Below, in pieces: positions 36,701 through 51,700 of a stretch of 64,000 nt of DNA. Origin of the DNA: Bombyx mori (Eukaryota > Arthropoda > Insecta > Lepidoptera > Bombycidae). Positions within the stretch are counted from its first letter, which is position 1. Every line of letters begins with the position of its first letter. Position numbers and translations under genes: made by a program. Under the pieces are notes generated by a model. The model worked only from the letters and a program-made list of their open reading frames with translations. It did no database searches and was not told the origin of the DNA. The DNA lies in NCBI RefSeq assembly GCF_030269925.1, contig NC_085116.1, positions 13,330,001-13,394,000 on the forward strand, read 5' to 3'.

Positions 36701-39700
36701 CGTACGAACAATTTAGATCCTGATTGCGAAGGTCAACCGCAAATGTTAATTTAGATAAAGTACCGTTCAGTAGGAAGTGCGTCCAAACGTATCAAACGAT
36801 GAACACACCGACTTACATACATAATAAATGAGACGCTTCCAAAATAAATAATCTCGGACTTTGTCGTAGCTGTTTCAACGTGTGCCGTAATCTTGATTTT
36901 TTTTATCCAATAATATCCAAATAAAGGAACCACACCAGTTTTTAATGACAGATAATAATAAAGCGTAATCTAATAAAGGCGTAAAAATCATACGAAAAAA
37001 AATAGACTTGATCTATCTCGAAATTAATAATAGTTTATTTTAACAAGAGAAAGTAGTAGTATTTTAATAAGAAATTATTAATTAAGAAAATTAATAACAA
37101 TAAAATCAATTTGAAACTAAGACTTGACAGATTCTGTGAGGAATGTAACGTTTTTGATGAAATTATTTTTCCTTAGCGTCTAATTTTATATTTTGCTAAA
37201 ATGATTTGTTATGATCTTAATTTTATGATACTGTTTTTGATGACAATTTAATCTCGGAATATATTATTATAGAACCGGTAGATTTATTACCGTTGATGTT
37301 TATAAGTGTTTGAGAATTTTATGAGGAATTTTATGTCAAGGAACGTTTGTGCAACAAGGCATATTATAAAGTTAAGGATTATTTATTAGATGGCACTACC
37401 TGGGAATGAGGCGTTCGCTCCTGGGCTTTTCATTTTCCATTATTATTATTATTTTTTAATTGTATTTTTTGACTTGTTTTTTCCTTTATTGTAAATAGGT
37501 TTACGTATTTAAAAATAAAAATGTTGAGAAAAAACAAGCCCGTTGAGTTTGTTTCGCCGTTTCTTCGCTTGTGTAAAATAGTCCCTCTAAGGGCTGAGAT
37601 GTGAGCCCTAAGATATCAGATTGTTAATGCCGCTACCTACTCTGAAACATAACCTGTGAAAGTGCGAAATTTATTAAAAAAAATATTGTTTTACTCTTTA
37701 AGCCTCTACATTCTGCTGGATTATGTTTTAATACGCTATATTATTTCTCTAACCTTTTACAAGTCTTTTTACTAGTTATGAGGCTTAGTAAGCGGTAAGC
37801 CCAAGTGGGTAAACATACATTATAACCGCGCTAATACCTTCCGGATTGAATGGTACGATGGCCGCTTATTATACCCGAGAGAATTCTAATGCTCAAATGT
37901 TATTTCTGAAACTGATTTCATATTGTTTTTGTAGCAAACGCCTTCACAAAATTTCGTTAATATGACATTCTATCATGATTAATCACACTGCTAAAATAAT
38001 GTGTCTGACTGATTGGATATTTACGGACGAATCCCACTATAATTTTGATTGCATTACAATTAATGCCAAGAATAAGTTTATTGAGATCTCTGAGAGAAAG
38101 TAGTAGTCACATAAGTATTATGTCACTTCTAGATTTACAAGAGGGCTATGGGCAAAGCAAAATCGTAATATTTACGAGATGAATTTTTGGATTACACAAC
38201 AAGACTGTTAATGCGCATTTTTTTATCTACCCTGCGTCCCACCACTGCGCAAGTTGCAGGCTTTTCACAACGTCTACCATACTGTACTGCTACAGATCTA
38301 AGGTACAATATCTAAAGTATAATAACTCATAATTGAAAACATACAATCATCGAAGATCTCTGTGTATGATATGTTCTTTTTCGTTTTCAAAGCATTATTT
38401 TTTTGGGCAGCTGACTGATAATATCCCTAAGATTATCGATATGTCTGAACTACGATGATTACGACCTAAGATTTGTTGTTAAATTCATATTAAGTATTTG
38501 ATGGCACTAAAAACCTAGCATTTTCTAAAAATAGTACTTATTTGTCTTTTGTGTTGAATTCTTACAGTATTTTAATCACCTCTACCATTACTTATCTACG
38601 TCATAAAATTCAGATTTACGTCAAACGTTCAATTATTTAGTTGAAATAAGTGAGTAGAGGAAAGCACCTCGATTGATGACTAAGTTTATTTTAAGCTCGC
38701 AGTACGAAAACATAACTTATGTTTGCAGGCGGGCCGTCACCCGTGAAATAACTTAATTACTCATAAACATTTACATGGACGCGCTGCACAAGATGAGAAC
38801 GTCGTAGTATTTTGATTTAACGATATGAGTTTCTCTTCGGTTCAAGTTATAGTGCATTATTATTTTAGCACGCTAGTTCTTGGTACGGACTTGTTAATAA
38901 TAGAATGTACCGTTATGTTTTTGGATGAGCTTGGAGTCTTTCGCTACATTAAAATGATGATAATAGGAGCTCTCATAATCTACTCATGCATTATCAGTAG
39001 TTGCAGTCTTGCTTAGGTAGATGGACGAGCTCACAGGCCACCTGGTGTTAAGTAGTTCTAAGGTCTCAGTATATAGTTACAACGGCTGCCCTACCCTTCA
39101 AACCGAAGCGCATTACTGCCTCACGGCAGAAATAGGCGGGGAGGTGGTACCTTTCCGTGCGGTCTCACAAGAGGTCCTACCACCAGTAAAGTCTTAGTCT
39201 ATACAATCAATTATATAAACGTAGTTTATTTCTTATGATCAACTTAGGCCACGTACAAGCGCATTACGATGACAAGCAACTCTTTTTATCATATAAATGA
39301 TAATATGTAGTTGTGTATTTTGGCACACACTATGATTGTACCAATTTCCATTCCGATGGTTTAATTAGCGTGTGCCGACTAATTTTTGGTATACACCATG
39401 ACTGGCTCTAAACTAGGTTACAAATTTTAGTATCGACTTAAATGGTAACTAATATGATTCAAAATATTTTAGGACCGAACAGCGATTTTTTTTCCGACTT
39501 CAAAAAGATTTATCCAATAGGGGCATTTTTATGTACCTACGTGAAATTTATAGAATTTCAAGAGGACATTTGGATTATATTGACAGTAAGTACCCTAAAT
39601 ATAGCGCTTTAAAAGGTATTTCTTTAAACAGACAAAAAATCAATATTCAGAAAATAAAAGACTTGATATTTTCTGAAAAGTAATACTACTGAAATTCCGC

Positions 39701-42700
39701 CAATGAAACGCGTTTTTCACGTTACAAATACACATCGCCATGAATCATTGACGCCGTGCTGATTACACATCAACTTATCTACGACTGGTTACAGCGTTTT
39801 ATCAACAAAACACGGTGTCTTTATAAAAAGCTTTTTGTAGTACATTCAGCGTAATAAAGTGAACATGAAACGTGTTTACCCAATGAAAATATACGATTAC
39901 GTTAACAGCGTAATGCAATCAAGAGTTATATCGGTACGATGCTCAATTCAAATGCCTATCCTTCACTTAATTGTGTCCCATCTAATAAACTTACATTATT
40001 TCGTAAGTTAGTAATGAAGACTGGAGAAAATTACAATTATGTTAATGGATTTGTTTTACTGGTACTTACGAGGGGCTGTTCACGCCTTACTGTGACTGGT
40101 TGAGCTGATCGGGTTCCGCCAGATGGAAATTGCTAACGTCTGCCTCAATGGAAATTGCTAACATCTGCCTAAGTTGCAATGCGATCTCTTCGTCGCATTC
40201 GACGAGGAAGATGATCAGTCCTGACCGGCATGACCTAACTTTATCACATCACCCATTAACTATAGGAGCTATAGCTGTGTGTATATTTTTCTGCGAACTA
40301 TTTTATATTGATAACTAAGAAAACATATAATATAATTTCTGATAATGAAGAATTTCTGAAATTCTGATAATGAAGAACGGACTTTTACGTGATGCAACCT
40401 TACGCATGTACCTGCCTCTCTTTTCCACTCGACGGCTTCAAGCTAGTATGTCTTTCTGTACTGGTACCAGAAAAACGTACAATCTAAATATATCTAACGA
40501 GAATCACAGAACAACTCCGACTGGGAACGGTGGTCGTCAGCTATACGAATATCGGAGCTCTTCCCCGAATTTCGGAAAAAAAATTTAGAGCGCAATGACG
40601 TAGACGTAACTTGCGCATTGAAAATGCTTCAAAAACACTTTCATGATATCCATCAGATCCAATAACTCTTGCATTAGACGCCTTCAGCTCTAACACTAGG
40701 AGCAGGCTTAGGGACCCCGGTAACTGTACTCGTTGAACTATACAAAGAGTTTAACGTGCAACCTAGCCCATGCATCAGCCCGCTGAGTTTCTCGTCGGAT
40801 CTTCTCAGCGGGTCGCGATTCCGATCCGGTAGTAGATTCATTCGCGAAGCAATTGCTCTTGAGTTATGAGGTCTCCTTCAGAGGCGCTCGGGCGGTTGTT
40901 AGCAAAACCCACCCTTCCTGGCTGAGCCTTTGCTCGCCCACCTGTCCTGTTGAAACTGGAAAGGCCACCGGGCCACCAATAATCCTTCAATCATAAAAAA
41001 AACTTTCATGACGGAATTTCCGCATTTATTCAACACCTAGAGGTCATTATACGCTTATCTAATTTAAGATCTACAATCACTTTTTCAATTGAAATAGCTT
41101 AAAAAATATTAACTCTCACTGTTTAGTCTTAGTGTGTTTCATTTCATGTGATGTTAATGTTAAATTGACTATATGTGCAGTTGTTTTAGTAAGCAATAAC
41201 TACAAGAGGCACATATATACAGTATCATGTGAATGCTATTTACACTATTTTGGTTTCGAACTCATATTTCAAGTTGGACACTGACAGAGTTGGTAGTAAC
41301 TATATATAGTCCAGCTACCGCTTTTTATTATGAAGACCGTTGACTAATTTACGGTAGTAAATAAAAACGAAAAATACAAAGTCCCGGAGTTATCCTGAAA
41401 GGAATTATACTATGATAGCACATCATCAAGACACAAGCTATTTTTAAAAATCAAAAATTTCTCAGAAACTGTGTAGAATTTTATACGGATGAATAATGGT
41501 AATAATTTTTCTTCGAAATACAATATTCCAGCCATAAAATGTATCTACATTACAGCGCGCATGCCATTAATAGGTTTTAAGTGATTAAACAAGCTAAGAT
41601 TTATTTTGTTGAGCTGTCGAGATTTTTTTGTTAATTTCGACAAGACAACTCCCGGTCCATTATTGGGCTACGAGCAATTATATATTTAAGTTCAACTAAA
41701 GGCGAACTCTGGATGTGACACCTGGAGAGTGACCAAGACACTCACGAATCAACTGCAGGTTTTTTTTTTTTATTGGATGGGTGGACGAGCTCACAGCCCA
41801 CCTGGTGGTAAGTGGTTACTGGAGTCCATAGACATCTACAACGTAAATGCGCCACCCACCTTGAGATATAAGTTCTAAGGTCTCAGTATAGTTACAACGG
41901 CTACCCCACCCTTCAAACCGAAACGCATTACTGCTTCACGGCAGAAAAAGGTGGAGTGGTAGTACCTATCCGTGCGGACTCACAAGATGTCCTACCACCA
42001 GTAATTACGCAAAGTATAATTTTGCGGGTTTGATTTTTTATTACGCGATGTTATTCCTTCGGCGTGGAAGTCAATCGTGAACATTTATTAGGTACGTATT
42101 CCATTAGAAAAATTGGTACCCGCCACCAGGATTCGAACACCATTGCATCATTAGATATGAATGCACCGTCTTATCCTTTAGGCCCTAGGACTACAACAAC
42201 AACAACAACAACAAACGCGAACTCATATGAGCTGATAGACTTCGAGAAAAGAATCGTGCGTCCTTCGTCTACATACAGTTTTTATTATACATTGATAAAC
42301 AAAAAGTTTTAAGTATCATTGATCATCATAATACAATGGCCGTATCATGCAAAGTCAATCTCAACAAAAGTTCCCAACGGACGCAAGTTGATTGCAGTTG
42401 TGTTATATTACAACACGTGTAGATCGTTCGATCGATAACCAACGTCGCTACCTAGCACCAGGTATTTCCAGCATCCGGTTTCGTCTGTGGATTGGTCACG
42501 CGTCTTCCGTGACTCTGTGTCTATTGTCGCTTATATTTTTTATTCTTGTTTTATTTTGTCTGTGCTTGGTACGGGAAAAGTCCAATGACATTTTTTTTTT
42601 GGATATCATCATTTGGGTTTCACATTTAATGAATTCGTTTTGTTGTTGAAAACGTTCAGTGGAATGTTTTATTGCATTCATGGAACTGAGGACCATATTC

Positions 42701-45700
42701 TGCACTTTTAATGAAATTCGAACAACTTAGAAGACAATGGAGACGGTAGAATTCATGGGCGAGATACAATACACTATTTCCTTTAGTTGTCAATAATACT
42801 CGAGCTTAAGAATGGCCAAGCCGATAACTTCAAAAATCATTTACAGTGATCTGTGCTTTATCAAAGTAGCAATTCAATCCACTTATATACAAAACGAGGA
42901 AGAGAGCTTTTGTAGCAATTAGGGTCAAGATTTTTTAGTAATAAGAGACAATACTTATGAATTTTAACTACTGTTAGATTTAGAGAAAACTCGCGACGGA
43001 CTACGTTTTAGGGCTTGTCGAAGTATCACAACGTGAATCCCAAAATTTACAATTGTGTCAATTTATAATAAAAACTGTACTAGGCTCAATGACCGCTTGC
43101 GGTATGAGCACCTCAATCCCCGGTCATCGTTCTCGTCGAACCCGTCGTTTGTGATATAGGACTCGACGAGTAAATTAACCCACAGACATTGCCCACTGAG
43201 TTTATCGCCGGATCTTCTCAGTGGGTCGCGTTTCCGACCTAGTGGTAGATTCTGCGAAGCACGGCTCTTGCTAGGGTTCGTGTTAGCAACGCCGTTTGGC
43301 TTGAGCCCCGTGAGCTCACCTACTAGTTCAGGTTACGCTGAAATAGCCTCTCAAGGCTATCAGATTAGGTAGAAAAAAAAGGTATGAACAAATGCCATAA
43401 GCTAATGTTGATCAGACCATAATCGGGTTTTCTTTTTAGCAAATGCAGTGTAAATGTGTGTATGTGTGTGTGTATGTGTTTGTGCATATGTACGGCAAAT
43501 GGTATGTGGTGTAAAAAAATTGTAACTAAAAAGTATAATAGCAGTAAAATTTAACACTTCATTGATGATATTATAGTCATTGTATGTTACTTGTTCCATG
43601 AGTACATTTTGTTAACAACGGTCTGTTATACAAGAATTATTTATAATCACCCTAAATATTACATTGTTTTTCCACATGTACTTCAGTTACAAGATTGCAA
43701 TTATTTTTTTGCTACACTAAACAAACAGATGTTTAAATCATTTTGTCCATATGTGACGGACTGACGCTGATACATTCGTGGTTCGTACGCATGCGATCGT
43801 TTACTTTAGCTAGTCTTATATTATTATAACCCATATAAAACTTGCTATATATAAATGAAAAAAAGCGATTTAATTATTTTCTAGATGGGTAGAAAATCTG
43901 ACAGCCTTCGAATCCAAAACATCACGACGTAAATTGCGTCCGTTCATCTTGTCACATGAGTTCAATGTTTCAATTTTTTCCTACAACGACTGGCCCATCC
44001 TTCAAATAGACTTCTTCTACAGCTATCACTAGATATTCGCATCATTACGTAGGGACGGGGGTATGGAAGGGAACTAAATATTCGCATTATTAGGATGATA
44101 GAAGAAAGAAAGAGAGAAATATCTTTACTGGTTCATAATAGGCCTACCACCAGTATAATCCATAAAGACTGCACGGTACCAATGTTGTTGACACGTCACT
44201 GTTAGTTAATGATAATTTAATTTCTAGTGAATTCATTAATTTTACTTACACATGGCATTGCGCGTAAACACAGTTATAATAAGCTCGTTCTGTATGATGA
44301 GAAACGTAAATCATGGCCCCGAAACCGCGATACTTTAAGACAAATATTTTTTTGTATGAAAACTATCGACATCTTGTAGCGGATGCCCCTAAACTTATTT
44401 GTTGTTAAAGTTAAGACATTTAATTATTGTGTAACTAAACACGGAAAATAAAAAATTAATAAATCATACAAATCTTTATTTGTTAAAGACAAATTGATTA
44501 AATTTTATCAATTACTGGTTTCTGAAAATTCTTCATTAAAAATAAAATATAGGATATATAATATGTTACTGCCATCTACAGGAGCTATGAGAAACCAATC
44601 GAAACGAAGCCATCTAGTGACCGACGCCTGTAAACATTTTTGTTGAGTGCTTGAGTTGCTTATCTATAACTAGTTTATGTGTATTATCTATGACGTAAAG
44701 GTCAAAAGTTTTTTAAATAGAAAAGTTAATTCAATATTTAAATGTTGAATAACGACCGTGATCATGAAAATTGTACTGAATTCAAAACGCCAGAATTGCC
44801 AGAAATCATAAAATGCAAAATAAACGCGCGATTAAATCATAAAATTTGTTTTAGAAACAAAATACTATTTATACATAATAAATAAAAAAACGGCTGTGAT
44901 ACCTTAAAAATAACTCCCTCCTTAAGCCAACGTTAACTTTTAAACACAACGACGTAAACAATAAGCTCAACTTTGAACGTTGCGTAATAATTTAACTTCT
45001 TCAATGAAAATACTTTTCGTTCGTCGCAATTGTGTTAACTTTTCATCAGTTCCTGAAACGCTTTTCGTAATCTCATTCATAATTCTCGTTAAAGAGAGGT
45101 ATTGCGAGCTCCCTCGGTGAGGCGGGAAAATGATCGTTTCCCCATAAATATAATTTTGCTCATTGGTAATGCCTCATGAATTGAATGCGTATTTACAGAA
45201 TCAAAAACAAAGATTTGCGAGTTCCATATGAAATGGGCAAATGTGCCGACATCATCATCATCATTTTAAGCCTTACAGCCCAGTGTGTGGGCCTTAGCCT
45301 AGTCCAGTATGTCTCTCCAGATTGCTCTGTTCAGGGCTTTCTCCTTCCAGTTCCTGACACCGATGACTTTGAGGTCGTGCTCTACGCCATCTAACCATCG
45401 GAGTTTGGGTCTGCCACGACTTCTGCAGCCCTCTGGTTTGCTTTAGAGCATTTGTTTTGGCATTCTGGTCTCCTCCATTCGAACTACATGCCCTGTCCAT
45501 CGTAGGCGTCTAATTTTTATATTTTATATGACATCAGGATCCTTTTAAATATCATATAACCTGCCGACGGCCCACTATAAATCAGTGATTAGCGGAGCGT
45601 ATCGATTGGACTAGTTTTTTTTCCCTTTTTTTTTTTTTTTTTTTTCCTACCTAAGCTGAGAGCCTTGAGAGGCTATGTCAGCGTAACCCTAACTTTAGTA

Positions 45701-48700
45701 GGTGAGCTCACGGGGCTCAAACCTGATGACGTTGCTAACACGAACCCTAGCAAGAGCCGTGCTTCGCAGAATCTACCAAAGGACCAAACATATTTGTGAT
45801 ACATATATAGAGTAAACAATTATAAGCGATTCCTATAACTATTGATTTAATAATTTTTCACAAAACAAACAAAAAAAAACTTGATTTAGAATAAAAGTTA
45901 ATCTGTTTTATATAATTTAACATCTTAATAAAGGGACACAAGACACCGGCCCGGAGGGATCGTTTACATAATTGATTCTGTTACCTAACAAAGTTTACGT
46001 ATTTGCATACTCAACTGTAATATAACTTGTCGTATCGGTGGCGTAAGGTTCACGATTCATAAACCAAGAAATCGGTGTCGTTTTAATTGCGAAAAGCAAA
46101 ATGTGACGTAGCTATAGTTTTGGTTTCATCTTGGACATTCCACGCACAATATATTCAAACCAAGTAACGCCCAGTCCCGAACTCAGTAAGTTTTTTTTTT
46201 ATTTATTGCTTATATGGATGGACGAGCTCACAGCCCACCTGGTGTTAAGTGGTTACTGGAGCGCATAGACATCTACAACGTAAATGCGCCACCCACCTTG
46301 AGATATCTAAGATCTCAGTATGGTTACAACGGCTGCCCTACCCTTCAGACCGAAACGCATTACTGCTTCACGGCAGAAATAGGCAGGGCGGTGGTACCTA
46401 CCCGTGCGGACTCCCAAGAGGTTTTACCACCAAGTTCTAAGCCACAAATGCCGAAAGTATCACATAAGGAATTTTATAATTTTTCAACGTGTCCTCGGTG
46501 TGATATCCATCCGATTAGAATTAAATTTCAAAATGAATTCAGCATTTTTCTTGATGAAAATATTATATGCCCTATTCTGATTCTACACAATCCTTTTGAG
46601 TCGTCGTGGCTTAAAGGATAAGACGTACGGTGCATTCGTATCTAGCGATGCAACGGTGTTCGAATCCCGCAGGCGGCTACCAATGTTCCTAATGAAATAC
46701 GTACTTAACAAATGTTCACGATTGACTTCCAGGGTGAAGGAATAGCATCGTGCAATAAAAAACAAACCCGCAAAATTATAATTTGCGTAATAACTGGTGG
46801 TAGGAACTCTTAGGGTCCGCACTGGTAGGTACCACCACCACGTTTCGGTTTGAAGGGTGGTGTAGCTGTTGTTACTATACTGAGACCTTAGAACTTATAT
46901 CTCAATGTCTATGGGCTCCAGTGACCACTAAACACCAGGTAGGCTGAGAGATCACCCACCCATCTAAGCAAAAAAAAACACAGGTACCTTCATCGTGCAT
47001 TTCTATAACACCAGCGGTAAGGTGTATATTAAACCCGCACGGTACTGTAAACCACCAAACTAGCGTTAAGCGTTCCTTAAAGATTAATTAGGTTTTAAGG
47101 CGAGTGACGACATTCACAAGACAGGCCGGCAGTCATTCAGCTCTTCTAGTCCATAAAAGTAACTAAACAATTACTTTTAAAAACTGTTTGTCACCCTAAT
47201 CTCAAAGGTCGAATAACTATTTCATTTAATGGCTGCTGCAGGTGTACACGCACTAGCTGAAATTTCCTAATTCATTAACATAGTAACAGTAAGTCTGGTA
47301 AGGGACACCAAGAAAACTAGATACTAGAAACGACGAAGATAGAGAACTAGAAACGACGAAGGCCTTTCTGAAAAGGTTTGAAAATGAACTTACACAATTG
47401 TGAACCCACATACACAAACTATCCTTAGACGGAGGAAGAAACTCTTGCTCAAAAAATTTATAGTGGATCTTTTTCTGACGACATATGGGGTGTTCCAAAA
47501 AAAAATTGAGTTGCGATGCCGGATGACCTGAGTCTCATCGGTTGCTGGTATTAATTATTATTAATACCGCTGGTATGACGCTGTAGAAGAAAATTTATGT
47601 GAGCTCCAAGTGTAGGACTGGCAAGGTATTGCCGGGATAAATGGCAACGTTTATTGTCAGAGGCCAAGACCCATTTCGGGGTCATAGCGTCAGCGCAGTA
47701 GAGAATTAAAATTAAATTAAAATTAAAGCGAATTAACCCATAGACACAGCCCACTGAGTTTCTCGTCAGATCTTCTCAGTGGGTCGCGTTTCCGATCCGG
47801 TAGTAGATTCTGCGAAGCACTGCTCTTGCTAGGGTCAGTGTTAGCATCACTCCGGTTTGAGCCCCGTGAGCTCTCCGCTAGTTAAGGTTACGCTAAAATA
47901 GCCTCTCAAGGCTATCAGCTTAGGTAGGAAAAAAAAAGTTGTAGTAGTATAATAGTCATAAAAACAACGGAAAATACAACACTAGCTATATTAAGTAAAA
48001 ATAGTGCATAAATATATTTAAAAGCGAAAGTAGCAGATTTATTGGAAAATTCACTTACTGAGGGTAGTCTAATTTTAGTGAAATTTAAATTACAAAAGCT
48101 GTTACTTCACTTTCAACCAAAACAATTATTGATCTCACCCACATTCGAACCAACATACTACTTCAAGTACAACGTTACAAATCAGTTCAAGGGTTTCTTG
48201 GGTAACCATGAAGTATCAGAGTTCTTTCATTGTTCGCTACGACTTGCTTAACATAATTCAATTCTCTCTATTATAATCACGATCTAATTAAGTAAGTATC
48301 AAATACTAGATTCTGATCTTGATTTCAAAGGCCAGCTCTACGGTACTCTTGGTATAATGAATGTAGACTATTCGGTTTATCAAATATGTGATGAGTTCAT
48401 GTCAACGACTACACAGAAAAAAAAGCCAACAAAAACTATACAGCTCTAGCTTTTCGCTTTGATATTTTTGTTCATTGCATGCAAACAGGATGTTTTCGGG
48501 CAGAAATTAAGTTAATATTTGTCGATGTTCTTGAATCTTATCTTATACCTTTAAACGATAAATTCTTGTATATTAATATATATATAATCTGAATCTCGGA
48601 AACGGCTCCAACGATTTTCATAAAATTTAGTATACAAGGAATTTCGGGGGCGATAAATCGATCTAGCTACAATTTATTTTCAGAAAATGCTGTTTTATTC

Positions 48701-51700
48701 GTGTTTTCAATAATCAACTCTTCCCGACATCTATTGGCGAATAATAATACTATTTTTCTTAATTGAGGGCAACTAACCGCTTCAAAGACACAACAAGATG
48801 GCGTTATAAAAAAAAAACGGTCATCATCTAGTCATATTATATTATAGTACTCATGAAACAATGAAATACATTATACATATTATGTACGTAATTCGACCTA
48901 CCTCAATCATTAATCAATTCCTTAGCGATAAATACGTCAATATTTTGTAATCATACACAATTATAACGCAGCGATCTATTTCTAAGAACATCTCGCTCTG
49001 CGCGTGTAAATTCTTAGTAATAAATTAATATTGCTTCACTAATAAGTTGTTCGGGAAACTTGTTCGTAATAGTTATGAATTTAAAATGAGTATTTCGGTC
49101 GACAAGCGTCTATTGTATTGGAATTAGCACTTGTGATTTTCAGTTTCTCACGTTATTCTCGAGTTTTTATTAAGAGACTTTAATCATTTCATACAAATAT
49201 ATTTTTGAAAAGAATGATACTAGTATAATAAGATTAATAAAAAAGTAATTAAGTAAAAAGTTTATAATATAAAGTGGTGATTCTGTTTTGCGATTTTGAA
49301 CTTAAAAACGTAGTCTCAATTAAATTTACGATTAAGCGGTATATGTCAATATACATTTACGAAGGAAAGACGTGTTTGTCTAAGTTATCCGCCGGCACAA
49401 GCCAAACTGAACCTTACGACCTCACCATAAAGATTACATAAACAAGAGAGCAACCGTATTATTGAATTTAATTATAATTGTATTTGATATACAGCTTAAA
49501 ATGATTTAATTTCAAACATACAACATTCACTCTTATCTCGATAAGTCACGAACTTGTTACGTTGAAATTTATCTGCTGTATATAAATTGGCTTATTGTTA
49601 ACGAGATCTTGACATTAATATGACAGATTAATTTGACTTTTTTTTTGTTTTGTGAGCATGAAACTGTTTTACTATAGACTACTTTAATTATAGTAGTTAG
49701 GTAAACAATCTAATCTAAAATTATTGAATAATTCGGGTAAATATGATTTATTTCCGTGTTTGATAATTCTAAAACAATTTTAATTATCTTATAGAACAAA
49801 ATTATAAATTTAAATTAATGTTGACATGAAAGCTGCTGTAGTTTCAAACTTGTTATGCAAATACTGGTCGTCAATATATTTAGCTGACAGTACTGCATTG
49901 ATAACGAGATAAGATCTCTTTAATACGCTTTTATTAGCTTCAGACGTATGTCATGTATGTTTGTAACGGAATCTTTGAACATGATTTTGACCCCCTTGAA
50001 AACGTCGGATTAACTTGAAATTTTGGTATACTTATTAAGGACCGATGACAATTCAATATTAAAAAAAAATTGCAAAAAAGAAAAATTGAAAAAAATTTAA
50101 TTCAACTAAAAAATGAAATATAAATAATAGTTTAAAAAAACTAACAAAATACGCTTTTATAGAAAATCCAACTAAAAAATAGAAAATAAATTTTAATAAA
50201 TTTAAATTAAAAATAGTGTACGAAAAAATGATTTTATTGTAATAAAGCGTTATTAATATTATTAAAATTTATTGTTTATAATATGACAGACGAAAACTGT
50301 TACATGTATAGATATTTTTTTTTAGAATTAGTTTCAATTATAATATTATCGACAATAACTACCATGATATAATAAAATACTATTTTCAAAAAATTGTAAA
50401 TTGTTAGCTATTTAAACATTAATATAATCTGTTTAGTGTTTTACTAATTACGCCAATGTACGTTTTTCGCAAAATAGCATCTTCTTCCTTGTCAATGATC
50501 TGACTTTGCGTTATCTCTTGCTGCTATCTGACTCCGAATTTCTTTGAGAGTGCTCGAACTTGAAATGCCTATTGGATATAATCGAGGAATTAATTTGGAA
50601 ACTCAAAAAGCAATAGTACGTTTTTATTATTATTATTTTGTGAATTGAACTCTGTATGACAAATTGAATCCATACTCGATAAGAATCGCATTACCAACAT
50701 CAGCATAATTGTTCTATACTATTTAATATTGTTAGACGCACTTACGTAACTTTCCAATTGCATGATACAAAAATTTGATTTTTATTTTTATTACTGGTGG
50801 TAGGAATTCTTATGAGTCCGCACGGGTAGGTACCACCACCCTGCCTATTTCTGCCGTGAAGCAGTAATGCGTTTCGGTTTGAAGGGCGGGGCAGCCATTG
50901 TTACTACACACAGACATTAGAACTGATATCTCAAGGTGGGTAGCGCATTTACGTCGTAAATGTCTATGGGCTCCAGTAACCACTTAACACCAGGTGGGCT
51001 GTGAGCTCGTCCACTAAGCTCGTAATCTAAGCAATAAATCAAAAAAAATTGTAGTGTGTTTTTTTTTAGATTACATTCCAGTCGTATGTACATTTGCATT
51101 ATTTGATTTACATAATTATACACACGGCTACACGCAAGCATGTTTAGAGAAAGCTTGTAATTAATTCTAGTCATTGTTTTTACTACACGCTACTCAGCTA
51201 ATCAATGCAATACATCGGCCCGGATGAAATATCTTGTTTCTTGACGTCATGTCACTGACTACTCCAGGCATTTGACGTACGCCAGCGAGAAGTGAGAATG
51301 GCTACCGTTTTCTGTGAACGCGTTTTAATTTTGAATCAAATAGATTAACGTTTATATAATAGTCGTTTATTAGAATCGATTTGACGTCATATGAAAGCGA
51401 TTGTATTTATAATAATTGTTGGACTACATGTCGAACTCTTTAGGTTGTGTCACCTTCATATAATAATGAATGAGGGTAACTAAATCTACTGAAATCAAAT
51501 TCTTTGAAAATGCTCATACTTTTTTTTCCCTTCCTAATCGTTGGTAGCCTAAGGGTGTATTCAAACTTCGGGCGGACCGGTAGGTCAGCTCACGGCCCGG
51601 TCGTGGACGGGCTTGCGGTGCGCACTCTGCGTGCTGTGGGTCTCGTCTGCGGGGGAGTTGCTGGACTTCGACCGGGCGCGTCCGTAGGTGGCGGATCACG

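Noticed and set aside
40080..40600. Two short open frames with mildly biased composition
   Set aside because: No recognisable domain, stops in all extended frames; probably old repeat sequence.
43402..43599. His-Thr repeat protein
   Set aside because: Translation of a TG microsatellite.
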